Assembly: GCF_014202315.1 (NCBI RefSeq)
Contig: NZ_JACHGN010000004.1
Location: 310,001-374,000, forward strand
Direction of reading: 5' to 3'
DNA: 64,000 bases
Origin: Thermocatellispora tengchongensis
GTDB lineage: Bacteria > Actinomycetota > Actinomycetes > Streptosporangiales > Streptosporangiaceae
Each line of letters starts with the position of its first letter. Position 1 is the stretch's first letter. Made by a program: the position numbers and the translations under genes. The notes beneath the pieces are model-generated. The model did not search any database and had not been told where the DNA came from. It saw nothing but the letters and a program-made list of their open reading frames with translations. Shown here piece by piece: positions 45,735 to 55,026 of this stretch.

Positions 45735-46322
45735 TCAGGTGTCCCGGCGGGGACCGGGGAGGATGCGCTCCACCACGTCCGTGACCAGCCGGTGGATCTC
45801 GCTTTCGGGGAAGACGTCGGGCAGGGTCAGGCGCTCCACGATCAGCCAGTTCAGGGCGAGGTAGAGCGCGATGACGGTGGTGGCGTCGCCGGGGAGGCCG
45901 GACTTGGTGTGGTAGTCGATGTTGGCCTGGATGTCGGCACGGATGCGCTCGGTGAGCAGGCGGCGCAGCTCGGGGCGGCGGGTGGCTTCGAGGCGCAGTT
46001 CCAGCAGGGCCAGGTACCCCGAGGGAAAGCCGCTGATCCGCGCCACCAGGTCGTGCATCAGCTCGGTCACCCGGTCCCGGTCGCGCGGCCCCTCCGCGGC
46101 GGCGGCCAGAAGGCCGGGGTCGGGCTCCAAGCGCTCGTAGAAGCGGTGACCGACCTGGGTGAGCAGGTCGTCGCGGTTGCTGAAGTAGTTGGAGGCGGTG
46201 CCGTTGGGCACCTTGGCCTCGACGTCCACGGCGCGGAAGGTGAGACCACGCGCCCCTTCCCTGGCCAGGACCTCGATGGCCGCATCGAGAAGCGCCGCCC
46301 GCCGTGCCGGATTCTGCCGCAT
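45735..46322 (-). CDS. TetR-family regulator
   Basis: 195 residues. The N-terminal helix-turn-helix (about 8-55; LTFRAVDVEAKVPNGTASNYFSNRDDLL) is typical TetR; the C-terminal ligand domain is variable. AGGAGA precedes the ATG by 8 bp. It lies 122 bp upstream of the cupin gene in the same direction and is the likely repressor of the catabolic cassette. Confidence 0.9.
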   Translation of the reverse strand: MRQNPARRAALLDAAIEVLAREGARGLTFRAVDVEAKVPNGTASNYFSNRDDLLTQVGHRFYERLEPDPGLLAAAAEGPRDRDRVTELMHDLVARISGFPSGYLALLELRLEATRRPELRRLLTERIRADIQANIDYHTKSGLPGDATTVIALYLALNWLIVERLTLPDVFPESEIHRLVTDVVERILPGPRRDT

Positions 46323-46494
46323 CGCTGTCGTCTCCTGAGGCTCGCCGTTTGCACCACTTCAAGCGTAGTACTACGCCCTGACCACTTCATCCGGAGCGGT
46401 CAGGGCCGGCAGGCGTGCGGGCGGGGAACCGGCCGCCGCCCGGCTCGCCGGAGCCCGGACGGCGGATGGCTTGCGCGCGGGCGGGATGGAAACG

Positions 46495-46532
46495 CCGAAA
46501 GCCCTCAGGTGAAACCACCTGAGGGCTTTCGG
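46495..46532 (-). terminator. Hairpin terminator after tRNA-Glu
   Basis: CCGAAAGCCCTCAGGTG (46495-46511) pairs perfectly with CACCTGAGGGCTTTCGG (46516-46532), 17 bp with loop AAAC. It begins 7 bp past the 3' end of the minus-strand tRNA. Confidence 0.9.
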
Positions 46533-46538
46533 ATTATG

Positions 46539-46611
46539 TAGTCCCGACCGGATTCGAACCGGCGTTACCGCCTTGAGAGGGCGGCGTCCTAGGCCACTAG
46601 ACGACGGGACC
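46539..46611 (-). tRNA. tRNA-Glu (anticodon CTC)
   Basis: On the minus strand a 73-nt cloverleaf: acceptor GGTCCCG/CGGGACT (G-U at the first pair), D arm with CTAGTGGCCTAGGAC, anticodon stem CCGCC/GGCGG around loop CTCTCAA (anticodon CTC), T arm CCGGTTCGAATCCGG, discriminator A. No encoded CCA is needed in this group. Confidence 0.96.
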
Positions 46612-46737
46612 AGCAGGTCGTGCTTTCGGGGAGAACGCTTTGTCCTCCCCGTTTGTTTCCGGTGCTCCCCGGGAACGGGTGTAACTCTACCGCACCTTGA
46701 GGACTGCACAAAACGAGTTCCCGGCCGCGTGCCCGGC

Positions 46738-47367
46738 TCAGGGCAGCAGGCCGCGCCGGTACGCCTCGGCGACGGCGGAGGCGCGGTCGCGCACGTCGAG
46801 CTTGGCGTAGACGTGGAGCAGGTGGGTCTTGATGCTGGCCTCGCTGATGAACAGGCGGGCGGCGGCCTCGCGGTTGGTGGCGCCGCCGGCCACCAGGCGC
46901 AGGACCTCCAGCTCGCGCGGGCTGAGCGCGCCGCGTGCGGGCTTGCGGACCTGGCCGACCAGCACACCGGCCACCGAGGGCGACAGCACGGTCTCGCCTC
47001 GGTGAGAGGCGCGCACGGCGCGCAGGAGCTCGGCCGTGGGGGCGTCCTTGAGCAGGTAGCCGGTGGCGCCGGCCTCGATCGCGGGCAGCACGTCGGCGTC
47101 GGTGTCGTACGTCGTCAGCACCAGCACCCGGATCTCGGGCCGCTCCGCGCGCAGCCGCCTGATGGCCTGGACGCCGTCCATCTCCGGCATCCGCAGATCC
47201 ATCAGCACGACGTCCACCCCGAGGGCGGTGGCCAGGCGCACGGCCTCGGCGCCGTTGGCGGCCTCCCCCGCCACCTCGATGCCGGGCTCGGCGGTGAAGG
47301 CGGCGCGCAGGCCGTCGCGGACGATCGGGTGGTCATCGGCGATCAGGAGCCTGATCGGTGTGGTCAT
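46738..47367 (-). CDS. NarL/LuxR-family response regulator
   Basis: 209 residues. The receiver domain has the phospho-acceptor Asp in VVLMDLRMPEMDG near residue 55 and acidic pair DDH near 10; the C-terminal LuxR helix-turn-helix is LSPRELEVLRLVAGGATNREAA near 145-166 plus SEASIKTHLLHVYAKL. It overlaps the histidine kinase gene by 4 bp (ATGA), so the two form a two-component pair. Confidence 0.94.
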   Translation of the reverse strand: MTTPIRLLIADDHPIVRDGLRAAFTAEPGIEVAGEAANGAEAVRLATALGVDVVLMDLRMPEMDGVQAIRRLRAERPEIRVLVLTTYDTDADVLPAIEAGATGYLLKDAPTAELLRAVRASHRGETVLSPSVAGVLVGQVRKPARGALSPRELEVLRLVAGGATNREAAARLFISEASIKTHLLHVYAKLDVRDRASAVAEAYRRGLLP

Positions 47368-48560
47368 CGCTGCTCCGGCTGGGTGGGGATGGCCGCGGCC
47401 ACGGCGGTGCCCTGGCCGGGGGCCGTCTCGATGGTGAAGGTGCCGCCCGCGGCGTGGACGCGCTCGCGCATGGTCTCCAGGCCGTAACCGGCGGCGGGCT
47501 CCTTCACGGGCGGGTACGTGAAGCCGGCGCCGTCGTCGCGTACGTCGAGCAGGACCACGTCGTCCAGGTAGGACAGGGTGATCCCGGCTCGGGTGGCGCC
47601 GGCGTGCTTGGCGATGTTGGCCAGGGCCTCCTGGGCGACCCGGAACAGGGTGACCTCGGTGGCGGTGTCGAGGGCGCGGGGCGTGCCGGTCACCTCGAAG
47701 GTGTGCCCGACGCGGGCGGTCTCGGCCCATCTGGCGGCCATCTCGGCGAGCGCGCCGGGCAGGTGCGACTCCTCCAGCGGCGCGGGGCGCAGCGCGCGTA
47801 CCGAGCGGCGGGCCTCGGTGAGGCCGCGCGCGGCCAGCGCCTCCACCTGGTCCATGTGCCGCCGCCACCGCGCCGCGTCCTCACGTACGCCGTCGGCGGC
47901 CCTGACCTGCGTGATCAGCGCGACCAGGTCTTGGGCGATGGTGTCGTGGATCTCGCGGGCCAACCGCTGCCGCTCGTCGAGCACGCCCGCCTCGCGCGCC
48001 TGGGTCAGGAGCCGTTCCTGGAGGCCGGCGTTCTCGGCCAGGGCCCGCCGGAGGCGTCCGGCGGTCTTCTCGCTGCGCTCGCTCTCCGCGGCCACCTGCC
48101 AGCCCGCCACCAGCAGCGGCACCGCGACGCCCAGGATGACCACCGTGAGCGAGCCGTCCAGCGCGCCGCCCTGCGCCACCACCATCACGATCGCGGTGGC
48201 GGCGACCGCGACCATGCGCAGCCTGGCGGGGAACAGCGCGATGGCCAGCGGATAGCCCAGGGAGGCGAACGCGGTGAACGCCTGGGAGCCGGCGACCAGC
48301 GCGCCGCCGAGCGCCAGCAGCCCCGCGTAGTGCAGGGTCACCAGCGGCAGGTGGGTGCGCTTGCGCGGGTAGAGCCAGGCCAGCGGTGCCAGCCAGACGG
48401 CCGACAGGACGACCAGCCCGGACGCGCCGGGGGTGAGCCCGCCGGTGGCCGCCGCCAGCGCGGTGGCGGCGGCCAGCAGCAGGCAGCCCAGGCCGAGGTA
48501 GACCCACCGTCCCCGCAGCCCGCCGGGGTCGGCCTCCTCGTCGGGGCCCATCCAGGTCAT
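47364..48560 (-). CDS. NarL-type sensor histidine kinase
   Basis: 398 residues. About five or six N-terminal membrane spans (residues 20-170) are followed by a HisKA_3 dimerisation domain with the phospho-accepting His in REIHDTIAQDL near 200 and a HATPase domain (EALANIAKHAGA near 318; DDGAGF near 345). I chose the ATG at 48560 with GAGGCGAGG upstream; the frame extends to 48704 without support. The signal it senses is unknown. Confidence 0.9.
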   Translation of the reverse strand: MTWMGPDEEADPGGLRGRWVYLGLGCLLLAAATALAAATGGLTPGASGLVVLSAVWLAPLAWLYPRKRTHLPLVTLHYAGLLALGGALVAGSQAFTAFASLGYPLAIALFPARLRMVAVAATAIVMVVAQGGALDGSLTVVILGVAVPLLVAGWQVAAESERSEKTAGRLRRALAENAGLQERLLTQAREAGVLDERQRLAREIHDTIAQDLVALITQVRAADGVREDAARWRRHMDQVEALAARGLTEARRSVRALRPAPLEESHLPGALAEMAARWAETARVGHTFEVTGTPRALDTATEVTLFRVAQEALANIAKHAGATRAGITLSYLDDVVLLDVRDDGAGFTYPPVKEPAAGYGLETMRERVHAAGGTFTIETAPGQGTAVAAAIPTQPEQR

Positions 48561-48679
48561 CCTCGCCTCATCCCCACCCGAACATCTTCGCCGACAGCAG
48601 GGCGAAGACGGCGGCGGTGACCGCCATGCGGCCATGGTGCGGAGCGGGAGCACGCCGCCGGATCGTCCCGTAGGACGGT

Positions 48680-48715
48680 CGATCGGTGGATTCGCGGCAT
48701 CCACCGATCGGTGGA
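48680..48715. promoter_or_regulatory. 16-bp perfect palindrome with an extra half-site
   Basis: TCCACCGATCGGTGGA (48700-48715) is a perfect palindrome. Its half CGATCGGTGGA also occurs at 48680-48690. It lies between the divergent histidine kinase and hydrolase genes, 93 bp from the hydrolase start. It is a strong operator candidate for a dimeric regulator. Confidence 0.65.
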
Positions 48716-48808
48716 GGGGGGCCGGCCGGATGAGGAGCCGGCCGGGCGATCCGCGGTCCCGGTCCCGCGGACGATGCTGGGGCTCCGACGAGAACGGCGA
48801 AAGGACGC

Positions 48809-49747
48809 ATGACGATGGGCATCACACGGCGTGGGGCGATCACCACCGGTGGGGCGGTGCTGGCCGCGTCGCTCACCGCGTCGGTCCCGGCGCGGCGCCG
48901 GGGCGTGGTGACGTTCGTGTTCGTCACCGGGGCCAACGGGTCGGCGCAGGCGGACCCGGAGCTGGCCCTGCGCGGGCACAGGACCGTCGCGGTGGAGCTG
49001 CCGGGGCACGGGCCGGAGGCGACGCAGTTCACCGCGGCCTACCAGGCGCCGCAGGACCTCGCCGCGCTGGCCGCCGCGCCCTCGCCGATGGCGGGGATCA
49101 CGCTGGCGGACTACGTGGCGGCGACGGTCGCCGTCGTACGCCGGGCGGCGCGGCACGGGCCGGTGATCCTGGTCGGCGGCAGCATGGGCGGGGCCACCAT
49201 CACCGGGGCCGCGAACGCGGTGCCCGAGCTGATCGACAGGCTCGTGTACGTCTCGGCGTTCTGCTGCGCGAAGCTGCGCAGCATCGAGGAGTGCCTGGCC
49301 ACGCCGGAGGCCCGGACGAGCAGGTTCGGCGCGATCCTGCCGGGGGCGGTGGGCGATCCCGCGAAACTGGGGGCGGTGCGGATCAACTGGCGCACGGCCG
49401 ACCGGACGTTCCTGAACGGGGTCAAGCAGGCGCTGATGGCCGACGCGAGCGAGGCGGAGTTCCTGGCGATGCTGAACTCCTCGCTGCCCGACGACACCCT
49501 GCACGTCTCGGGCGCCGACGCGAGGGGGCGGCCGGGGACCTGGGGGCGGGTGCCGCGTACGTACATCCGGCATTCGCGGGACGCGTGCATCCCGCCGGCG
49601 CTGCAGGACCGCATGATCAGGGAGGCCGACGAGCTGAACCCGCGCAACCGGTTCGACGTGCACACGGTGGCCGCGACGCACGCGCCCACGCGCGGGGCCT
49701 GGGGGAAGATCGTGGAGATCCTGGACGGCCTGGCCAAGGCCCTGTGA
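48809..49747 (+). CDS. Tat-exported alpha/beta hydrolase
   Basis: 312 residues. The N terminus has a twin-arginine signal (TRRGAITTGGAVLAASL, about 6-22). The hydrolase fold shows VELPGHG near 63 and the nucleophile elbow GGSMGG near 119; a C-terminal His lies in VAATHAPTRG near 290. It resembles esterase/AB-hydrolase proteins of the salicylate-esterase-like type and should act outside the cell. It is divergent from the two-component system and may be its target (inference). Confidence 0.85.
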   Translation: MTMGITRRGAITTGGAVLAASLTASVPARRRGVVTFVFVTGANGSAQADPELALRGHRTVAVELPGHGPEATQFTAAYQAPQDLAALAAAPSPMAGITLADYVAATVAVVRRAARHGPVILVGGSMGGATITGAANAVPELIDRLVYVSAFCCAKLRSIEECLATPEARTSRFGAILPGAVGDPAKLGAVRINWRTADRTFLNGVKQALMADASEAEFLAMLNSSLPDDTLHVSGADARGRPGTWGRVPRTYIRHSRDACIPPALQDRMIREADELNPRNRFDVHTVAATHAPTRGAWGKIVEILDGLAKAL

Positions 49748-49756
49748 AACGCGAAA

Positions 49757-49780
49757 GCCGGTGTCGGGAAAGACACCGGC
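49757..49780. terminator. Hairpin between hydrolase gene and tRNA-Gln
   Basis: GCCGGTGTC (49757-49765) pairs perfectly with GACACCGGC (49772-49780), loop GGGAAA. It lies 9 bp after the hydrolase stop codon and 7 bp after the 3' end of the minus-strand tRNA, so it can serve both. Confidence 0.75.
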
Positions 49781-49787
49781 CGCAGAG

Positions 49788-49859
49788 CTGGGGTACCAGG
49801 ACTCGAACCTAGACTAACTGAACCAGAATCAGTCGTGCTGCCAATTACACCATACCCCA
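49788..49859 (-). tRNA. tRNA-Gln (anticodon CTG)
   Basis: A 72-nt cloverleaf on the minus strand: acceptor TGGGGTA/TACCCCA with the U1-A72 pair typical of glutamine tRNA, anticodon stem ACTGA/TCAGT around loop TTCTGGT (anticodon CTG), T arm TAGGTTCGAGTCCTG, discriminator G. Confidence 0.96.
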
Positions 49860-50013
49860 CCAAGATCGGCCCCTTGCCGGGTCCGCCTGGCGACCTCCGA
49901 AAGAATAGCCCAGCTTCGGGGTGAGGACCAAAACGAATGGCGACTTGGCCGCCCGCGGGGTCCTCACGTAGGAAGAATGGGACCGAGCCCCACCCCTGGG
50001 AGGAGTACCCCAC

Positions 50014-52011
50014 TTGGCCGCCAACCCGTTCTTCGAGCCGAGCCCCCTGCCGTACAACCTGCCGCCGTTCGCCGAGATCCGCGAGGAGCACTACCTTCCC
50101 GCGTTCGAACGCGGGATGGCCGACCAGCTCGCCGAGGTGGCGGCCATCGCGGCCGATCCCGAGCCGCCGACGTTCGACAACACCATCGGGGCGCTGGAGC
50201 GGTCGGGGCGGATCCTGGAGCGGGTGTCCACGGTGTTCTTCACCCAGGTCTCCTCCAACAGCACGCCCGGGGTGCGCGAGCTGCAGAAGGAGATCACCCC
50301 GCGGCTGGCCAAGCACGCCGACGCGATCCACCTCGACCAGGGGCTGTTCGCCCGGATCGAGGCGCTGTACGCCGCCAAGGACGAGCTGCCCGCCGACGAG
50401 GCGTGGCTGCTGGAGCGCTACCACACCGACTTCGTACGGGCCGGGGCCAAGCTCGGCCCGCGCGAGAAGGAGGAGCTGGTCCGGCTCAACGAGGAGCTGT
50501 CGGAGCTGTCCACCGCCTTCGAGCAGAACCTGCTGGCCGACACCAACGCCGCCGCCGTGGTGGTGGACGACCCGGCCGAGCTGGACGGCGTGTCCGTCGA
50601 GGCCGCCGCCGAGACCGCCAGGGCGCGCGGGCTCGACGGCAAGTACGTCCTGACGCTGGTGCTGCCCACCGGGCAGCCGCCGCTGGCCTCGCTGACGAAC
50701 CGGGCGCTGCGCGAGCGGCTGCACAAGGCGTCCGTCGGCCGGGGCGCCGAGTCCAACGCCGAGGTCGTGGTGCGCATGGCCAGGCTGCGGGCGCGCCGGG
50801 CCAAGCTGCTCGGCTACCCCACCCACGCGGCGTACGTCGTGGCCGACCAGACCGCGCCCAGCACCGCGGCCGTCACCGACATGCTGGCCAAGCTGGTGCC
50901 CCCGGCGGTGGCCAACGCGCACCGCGAGGCCGAGGAGCTGCGCGCCGAGGCCGGCTTCGACCTGGAGCCGTGGGACTGGGCGTTCTACGCCGAGAAGGTG
51001 CGCAAGGCGCGCTTCGACCTCGACGGCGCGGCCATGCGGCCGTACTTCGAGCTGGACCGGGTGCTGCGCGACGGCGTCTTCCACGCCGCGGGCAAGCTGT
51101 ACGGCCTGAGCTTCACCGAGCGGCCCGACCTGCGGGGCTACCACGACGACGTGCGCGTCTTCGAGGTGTTCGAGGAGGACGGCAGCCCGCTCGGCCTGTT
51201 CCTGGCCGACTTCTACGCCCGCGAGTCCAAGCGCGGCGGCGCCTGGATGAGCAGCCTGGTCAAGCAGTCGGCCCTGCTCGGCGAGCGGCCGGTGGTGACC
51301 ACCAACCTGAACATCGTCAAGCCCCCGGCGGGCGAGCCCACGCTGATGACCTTCGACGAGGTCAACACGCTGTTCCACGAGTTCGGCCACGCCCTGCACG
51401 GGCTGTTCTCCGACGTGCGCTTCCCCCGCTTCTCCGGCACGTCGGTGCCGCGCGACTTCGTGGAGTACCCCTCCCAGGTCAACGAGATGTGGGCGGTGTG
51501 GCCGGAGGTCCTGGCCAACTACGCGCGCCACCACGAGACCGGCGAGCCGATGCCGCAGGAGATGGTGGACCGCATGCTCGAGGCCGAGCGGTTCAACCAG
51601 GGCTACGCCACGGTGGAGTACCTCGCCGCGTCGCTGCTCGACTGGGCCTGGCACACCATCGACGCCGACACCGACCCGGGCGACGCGGTGTCGTTCGAGC
51701 GTGCGGCGCTGGCCGAGGCCGGGGTGGACCTGCCGCTCGTGCCGCCGCGCTACGGCAGCACCTACTTCGCCCACATCTGGGCCGTCGGCTACAGCGCGGG
51801 CTACTACTCCTACATCTGGAGCGAGGTGCTCGACGCCGACAGCGTGGAGTGGTTCAAGGAGAACGGCGGGCTGAAGCGGGAGAACGGCGACCACTTCCGC
51901 CGTACGCTGCTCAGCCGGGGCGGCAGCGTCGATCCGATGACGGCCTTCCGCGCCTTCCGCGGACGCGACCCGGAGCTGACCCCGCTGCTCGCCCGGCGCG
52001 GCCTGCTGTAG
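50014..52011 (+). CDS. M3-family zinc oligopeptidase (Dcp/OpdA-like)
   Basis: 665 residues, full length. The zinc site is HEFGH in TLFHEFGHALHGLF near residue 455, with the third ligand Glu in YPSQVNEMW about 25 residues later, and the substrate-binding YFAHIWAVGYSAGYY near 590. It degrades short peptides in the cytoplasm. The start is TTG at 50014 (MAANPFFEPSPLPYNLPPF) with GGAGGAG upstream. Confidence 0.94.
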   Translation: MAANPFFEPSPLPYNLPPFAEIREEHYLPAFERGMADQLAEVAAIAADPEPPTFDNTIGALERSGRILERVSTVFFTQVSSNSTPGVRELQKEITPRLAKHADAIHLDQGLFARIEALYAAKDELPADEAWLLERYHTDFVRAGAKLGPREKEELVRLNEELSELSTAFEQNLLADTNAAAVVVDDPAELDGVSVEAAAETARARGLDGKYVLTLVLPTGQPPLASLTNRALRERLHKASVGRGAESNAEVVVRMARLRARRAKLLGYPTHAAYVVADQTAPSTAAVTDMLAKLVPPAVANAHREAEELRAEAGFDLEPWDWAFYAEKVRKARFDLDGAAMRPYFELDRVLRDGVFHAAGKLYGLSFTERPDLRGYHDDVRVFEVFEEDGSPLGLFLADFYARESKRGGAWMSSLVKQSALLGERPVVTTNLNIVKPPAGEPTLMTFDEVNTLFHEFGHALHGLFSDVRFPRFSGTSVPRDFVEYPSQVNEMWAVWPEVLANYARHHETGEPMPQEMVDRMLEAERFNQGYATVEYLAASLLDWAWHTIDADTDPGDAVSFERAALAEAGVDLPLVPPRYGSTYFAHIWAVGYSAGYYSYIWSEVLDADSVEWFKENGGLKRENGDHFRRTLLSRGGSVDPMTAFRAFRGRDPELTPLLARRGLL

Positions 52012-52026
52012 GCCCTCGGGGCCGCG

Positions 52027-52581
52027 TCAGGGGCGCCGGGGCTGGGCCGCCTCCAGCTCGGCGATGGTCTTGCGCAGCCAGTCTCTCTCGGCGGTGCCGG
52101 CGGCCTTGGCGACCAGGGCCATGCCGTGCCGGAAACGGTCCACCTGGCCGTCGGGCCGCTGGGGCCGGATGGTGCGGTAGAACAGCGTGCTGGGCAGCTC
52201 CAGGAACCGCAGGCGCTGCCGCAGCACGCGTACCTGGTCGGCCGGGTCGGGGAGCTGGCCGAGGAAGGCCAGCAGCGCGAAGAACCTGACCTGGTCGCAG
52301 ATCTCGGCTTCCTTCGGCTCACGGAGGCGGCGGTGCAGCTCGGCGCGCCCCGCCTCCGTGATGGTCAGCACGTGGCGCCGCGACGCCGACGCGCCGGTCT
52401 CCTCGTGCCGCCGCAGCAGGCCCTTCTCCTCCAGCCGGGCGATGGCCGGGTAGAGCGCGCCGTCGCTCACCCGGCGCACGTGGCCGCTGAGCTCGTCCAG
52501 CCGGGCCTTCAACTCGTAACCATGCATCGGCTCCTCCCCCAGGAAGCCGAGGATCGGGAGCGCGAGATCACCGCTTGCCAT
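52027..52581 (-). CDS. PadR-family regulator
   Basis: 184 residues. The N-terminal PadR winged helix (LALPILGFLGEEPMHGYELKARL; VSDGALYPAIARLEEKGLL) is complete and the C-terminal helices (Vir_C-like) follow. I place the start at ATG 52581 (MASGDLA); ATG 52590 adds three residues. A perfect 14-bp palindrome overlaps the start, suggesting autoregulation. It converges on the M3 peptidase gene 15 bp away. Confidence 0.9.
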   Translation of the reverse strand: MASGDLALPILGFLGEEPMHGYELKARLDELSGHVRRVSDGALYPAIARLEEKGLLRRHEETGASASRRHVLTITEAGRAELHRRLREPKEAEICDQVRFFALLAFLGQLPDPADQVRVLRQRLRFLELPSTLFYRTIRPQRPDGQVDRFRHGMALVAKAAGTAERDWLRKTIAELEAAQPRRP

Positions 52582-52589
52582 GCATGGCA
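52576..52589. promoter_or_regulatory. Perfect palindrome at the padR start
   Basis: TGCCATGCATGGCA is a perfect 14-bp palindrome lying over the start codons of the PadR-type gene. PadR regulators bind short dyads near their own promoters, so this is a candidate operator. Confidence 0.4.
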
Positions 52590-52615
52590 CCGTACCGGCG
52601 GGACCCCGCGCCCGG

Positions 52616-54028
52616 TCAGGCCCCTTCTGCGGCCACCGTCTCGGCCGCGGCGGCCTCCAGACGCCGCAGGGCGGCGCGCAGCCGGTCCATGGCGCGCTCG
52701 CGGCCCAGCACCTCGATGGACTCGAACAGCGGCAGCCCGACGGTACGGCCGGTGATCGCCACGCGTACGGGCGCCTGCGCCTTGCCCAGCTTCAGGCCGT
52801 GCGCCAGGCCGACCTCCTCCAGCGCGGTCTTCAGCGACTCGGGGTCGAAGGAGACGGCCTCCAGGCGGGCGAGATAGCCGGCGAGGATCTCGGCCGAGGC
52901 GTCGTGCTTCATGCCCTTGTCCCAGCTCGCCTGGTCGAAGACCGGCTCGGGGAGGAACAGGAAGTCCACGTTGGCGGCGATCTCGGACAGCACCGCCACC
53001 CGGGTCTGCACCAGCTCGGCGACCTTGGCGTAGGTCTCGACGTCCCAGCTCGGGTCGAGGAAGGGGCGGGAGCGGGCGATGAACTCCTCCAGCGGCAGGG
53101 CCCGGATGTACTCGCCGTTGAAGGCGCGCAGCTTCTTCTCGTCGAAGAACGCCGAGGACGGGTTGACGTCCTCCAGCCGGAACAGGGGCATCATCTCCGA
53201 CCACGGCATGATCTCGCGGTCGTCGCCGGGGCCCCAGCCGAGCAGCATGAGGTAGTTGACCATGGCCTCGGGCAGGTAGCCCTCGTCGCGGTAGGACTCC
53301 AGGGCCACCTTGTCGCGCCGCTTGGACAGCTTCTTGCGCTGCTCGTTCACGATCACCGGCAGGTGGGCCCACACCGGCGGGGTCGCGCCCAGCGCGGGCC
53401 ACAGGAGCTGCTGCCGCCCGGCGTTGGACAGGTGCTCCTCGCCCCGGATGACGTGCGTGATCCGCTGCTCGATGTCGTCCACCGCGTTGGCCAGGACGTA
53501 CAGGGGGGAGCCGTCGGCGCGGGCGATGACGAAGTCCTCCATCGCCTCGTTCGGGAACTCCACCCGGCCCCGGATCACGTCCTCCACGACCGTGACGCCC
53601 TCGTCGGGCGTGCGGAAGCGCAGCGCGCGCCCGGGGCCCTCGGTCAGGCCGCGGTCGCGGCAGAAGCCGTCGTAGCCGCGCTGCTCGGAGCCGGTGCGGG
53701 CGGCGAGCTGCTCGCGGGTGCAGTCGCAGAAGTACGCCCGCCCCTCGGCGGCCAGCTTCTGCGCGGCGGCGCGGTGCTGCGGCTCGTACGCCGACTGGAA
53801 GTAGGGCCCCTCGAAGACCGGGTTCTGGCCGTGGATGCCGATCCAGGCGAGCGCGGAGATGATGCCCTCGGTCCACTCCGGCCGGTTGCGGGCCGCGTCG
53901 GTGTCCTCGATGCGCAGCACGAACCGGCCCCCGGACTGCTCGGCCAGCGCCCAGTTGTACAGGGCGGAGCGGGCGCCGCCGACGTGGAACATGCCGGTGG
54001 GGGACGGGGCGAAACGAACCCTAATCAC
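52616..54028 (-). CDS. gltX: Glutamyl-tRNA synthetase
   Basis: 470 residues. The HIGH-type motif is [19 protein letters not shown] near 8-26 (HVGG), the KMSKS-type motif is [10 protein letters not shown] near 240, and CDCTREQL near 100 is part of the zinc region. It charges tRNA-Glu, encoded 7 kb away, and probably tRNA-Gln in actinomycetes that use the amidotransferase route. The start is GTG at 54028, overlapping the FAH-family gene stop by 8 bp; upstream in-frame codons belong to that gene's antisense frame. Confidence 0.96.
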   Translation of the reverse strand: MIRVRFAPSPTGMFHVGGARSALYNWALAEQSGGRFVLRIEDTDAARNRPEWTEGIISALAWIGIHGQNPVFEGPYFQSAYEPQHRAAAQKLAAEGRAYFCDCTREQLAARTGSEQRGYDGFCRDRGLTEGPGRALRFRTPDEGVTVVEDVIRGRVEFPNEAMEDFVIARADGSPLYVLANAVDDIEQRITHVIRGEEHLSNAGRQQLLWPALGATPPVWAHLPVIVNEQRKKLSKRRDKVALESYRDEGYLPEAMVNYLMLLGWGPGDDREIMPWSEMMPLFRLEDVNPSSAFFDEKKLRAFNGEYIRALPLEEFIARSRPFLDPSWDVETYAKVAELVQTRVAVLSEIAANVDFLFLPEPVFDQASWDKGMKHDASAEILAGYLARLEAVSFDPESLKTALEEVGLAHGLKLGKAQAPVRVAITGRTVGLPLFESIEVLGRERAMDRLRAALRRLEAAAAETVAAEGA

Positions 54029-54797
54029 GGGAGACCACCCGGTTGGTGAGAGTGCCGATACCTTCGATGCCGACACCGACCTCGTCGCCGATGCTCAGCG
54101 GGCCGACGCCGGCGGGGGTGCCGGTGAGGATCACGTCGCCGGGGATGAGCGTCATGACGGCGGTCACGTACGCGATCAGCGCGGGCACGTCGTGCATGAG
54201 CTGCGAGGTGCGCGCGCTCTGCCGGATCTCGCCGTTGACCGTCGTGGTGATCGCCAGGTCGGACGGGTCGAGGTCGGTCTGGATCCACGGGCCCAGCGGG
54301 CAGAACGTGTCGAAGCCCTTGGCCCGGGTCCACTGGCCGTCCTTGGCCTGCAGGTCGCGGGCGGTGACGTCGTTGGCGCAGGTGTAACCGAAGATCACTT
54401 CCTTGGCGCGCTCGACCGGAACGTCACGGCAGAGCCGGCCGATGACCACCGCCAGCTCGCCCTCGAAGTCGACCCGCTCCGACAGCTTCTCGGGGTAGAC
54501 GATGGCCTCCCCCGGCCCGATCACCGCGCTGGACGGCTTGCTGAAGATGACCGGCTCGGCGGGCGGCTCGCCGCCCATCTCGCGCGCGTGGTCGGCGTAG
54601 TTCTTGCCGATGGCGATGATCTTGGTGGGGATGATGGGCGCGACCAGCCGCACCTCGGCGAGCGGGAAGCGCTCCCCCGTGAACTGGACCCCGCCGATCG
54701 GGTGACCGGCGACCGACGAGACGAACTCCTCGCCCGGGCCGCCCTCGACCACGCCGTAGGTCACACCTTCGCCGGCGGAGAACCTCGCGATACGCAC
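54021..54797 (-). CDS. Fumarylacetoacetate hydrolase-family protein
   Basis: 258 residues. It has the FAH core [15 protein letters not shown] near 61-75, the metal-binding Glu/Glu/Asp in [11 protein letters not shown] near 109-119 and [14 protein letters not shown] near 136-149, and a GTPAGVGPL turn near 225. Family members hydrolyse or hydrate acylpyruvates or decarboxylate oxaloacetate; the substrate is not determined. It overlaps gltX and is the usual gltX partner in actinomycetes. Confidence 0.92.
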   Translation of the reverse strand: MRIARFSAGEGVTYGVVEGGPGEEFVSSVAGHPIGGVQFTGERFPLAEVRLVAPIIPTKIIAIGKNYADHAREMGGEPPAEPVIFSKPSSAVIGPGEAIVYPEKLSERVDFEGELAVVIGRLCRDVPVERAKEVIFGYTCANDVTARDLQAKDGQWTRAKGFDTFCPLGPWIQTDLDPSDLAITTTVNGEIRQSARTSQLMHDVPALIAYVTAVMTLIPGDVILTGTPAGVGPLSIGDEVGVGIEGIGTLTNRVVSRD

Positions 54798-54921
54798 TGG
54801 TGACTACCCCTGAGAGTCGGATGCCGTACGGCATGCAGCCTACTGAGCCGCCGGGGGTACTCGGGGACGCCTCCCCGGGGGAGGTGACGGCGGCCCCGCG
54901 GCAGGCCGCCCGAATTTCCCC

Positions 54922-54942
54922 TTATAGCCAAATTTATAGCCA
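54922..54942. promoter_or_regulatory. TTATAGCCA direct repeat upstream of the Asp23 cluster
   Basis: TTATAGCCA occurs at 54922-54930 and 54934-54942, a 12-bp period, in an AT-rich patch about 85-105 bp before the first Asp23 gene. It probably marks the cluster promoter, with the repeat as a regulator or -10-type element. Confidence 0.4.
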
Positions 54943-55026
54943 TATATGCAGAAAACATACTTAGTCCCGGATTACCCGGCTGACCTGCGGCAATGGTGTG
55001 GATAACGACTGGGGGAAGGAAACGAC

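Noticed and set aside
46539-49859. tRNA-Glu and tRNA-Gln as integration sites of a mobile island
   Set aside because: No integrase, no duplicated tRNA 3' end and no phage or conjugation genes nearby.
52616-54076. gltX starting at 54076
   Set aside because: The extra 16 residues overlap the FAH-family coding sequence and are not conserved; GTG at 54028 gives the usual [12 protein letters not shown] start.
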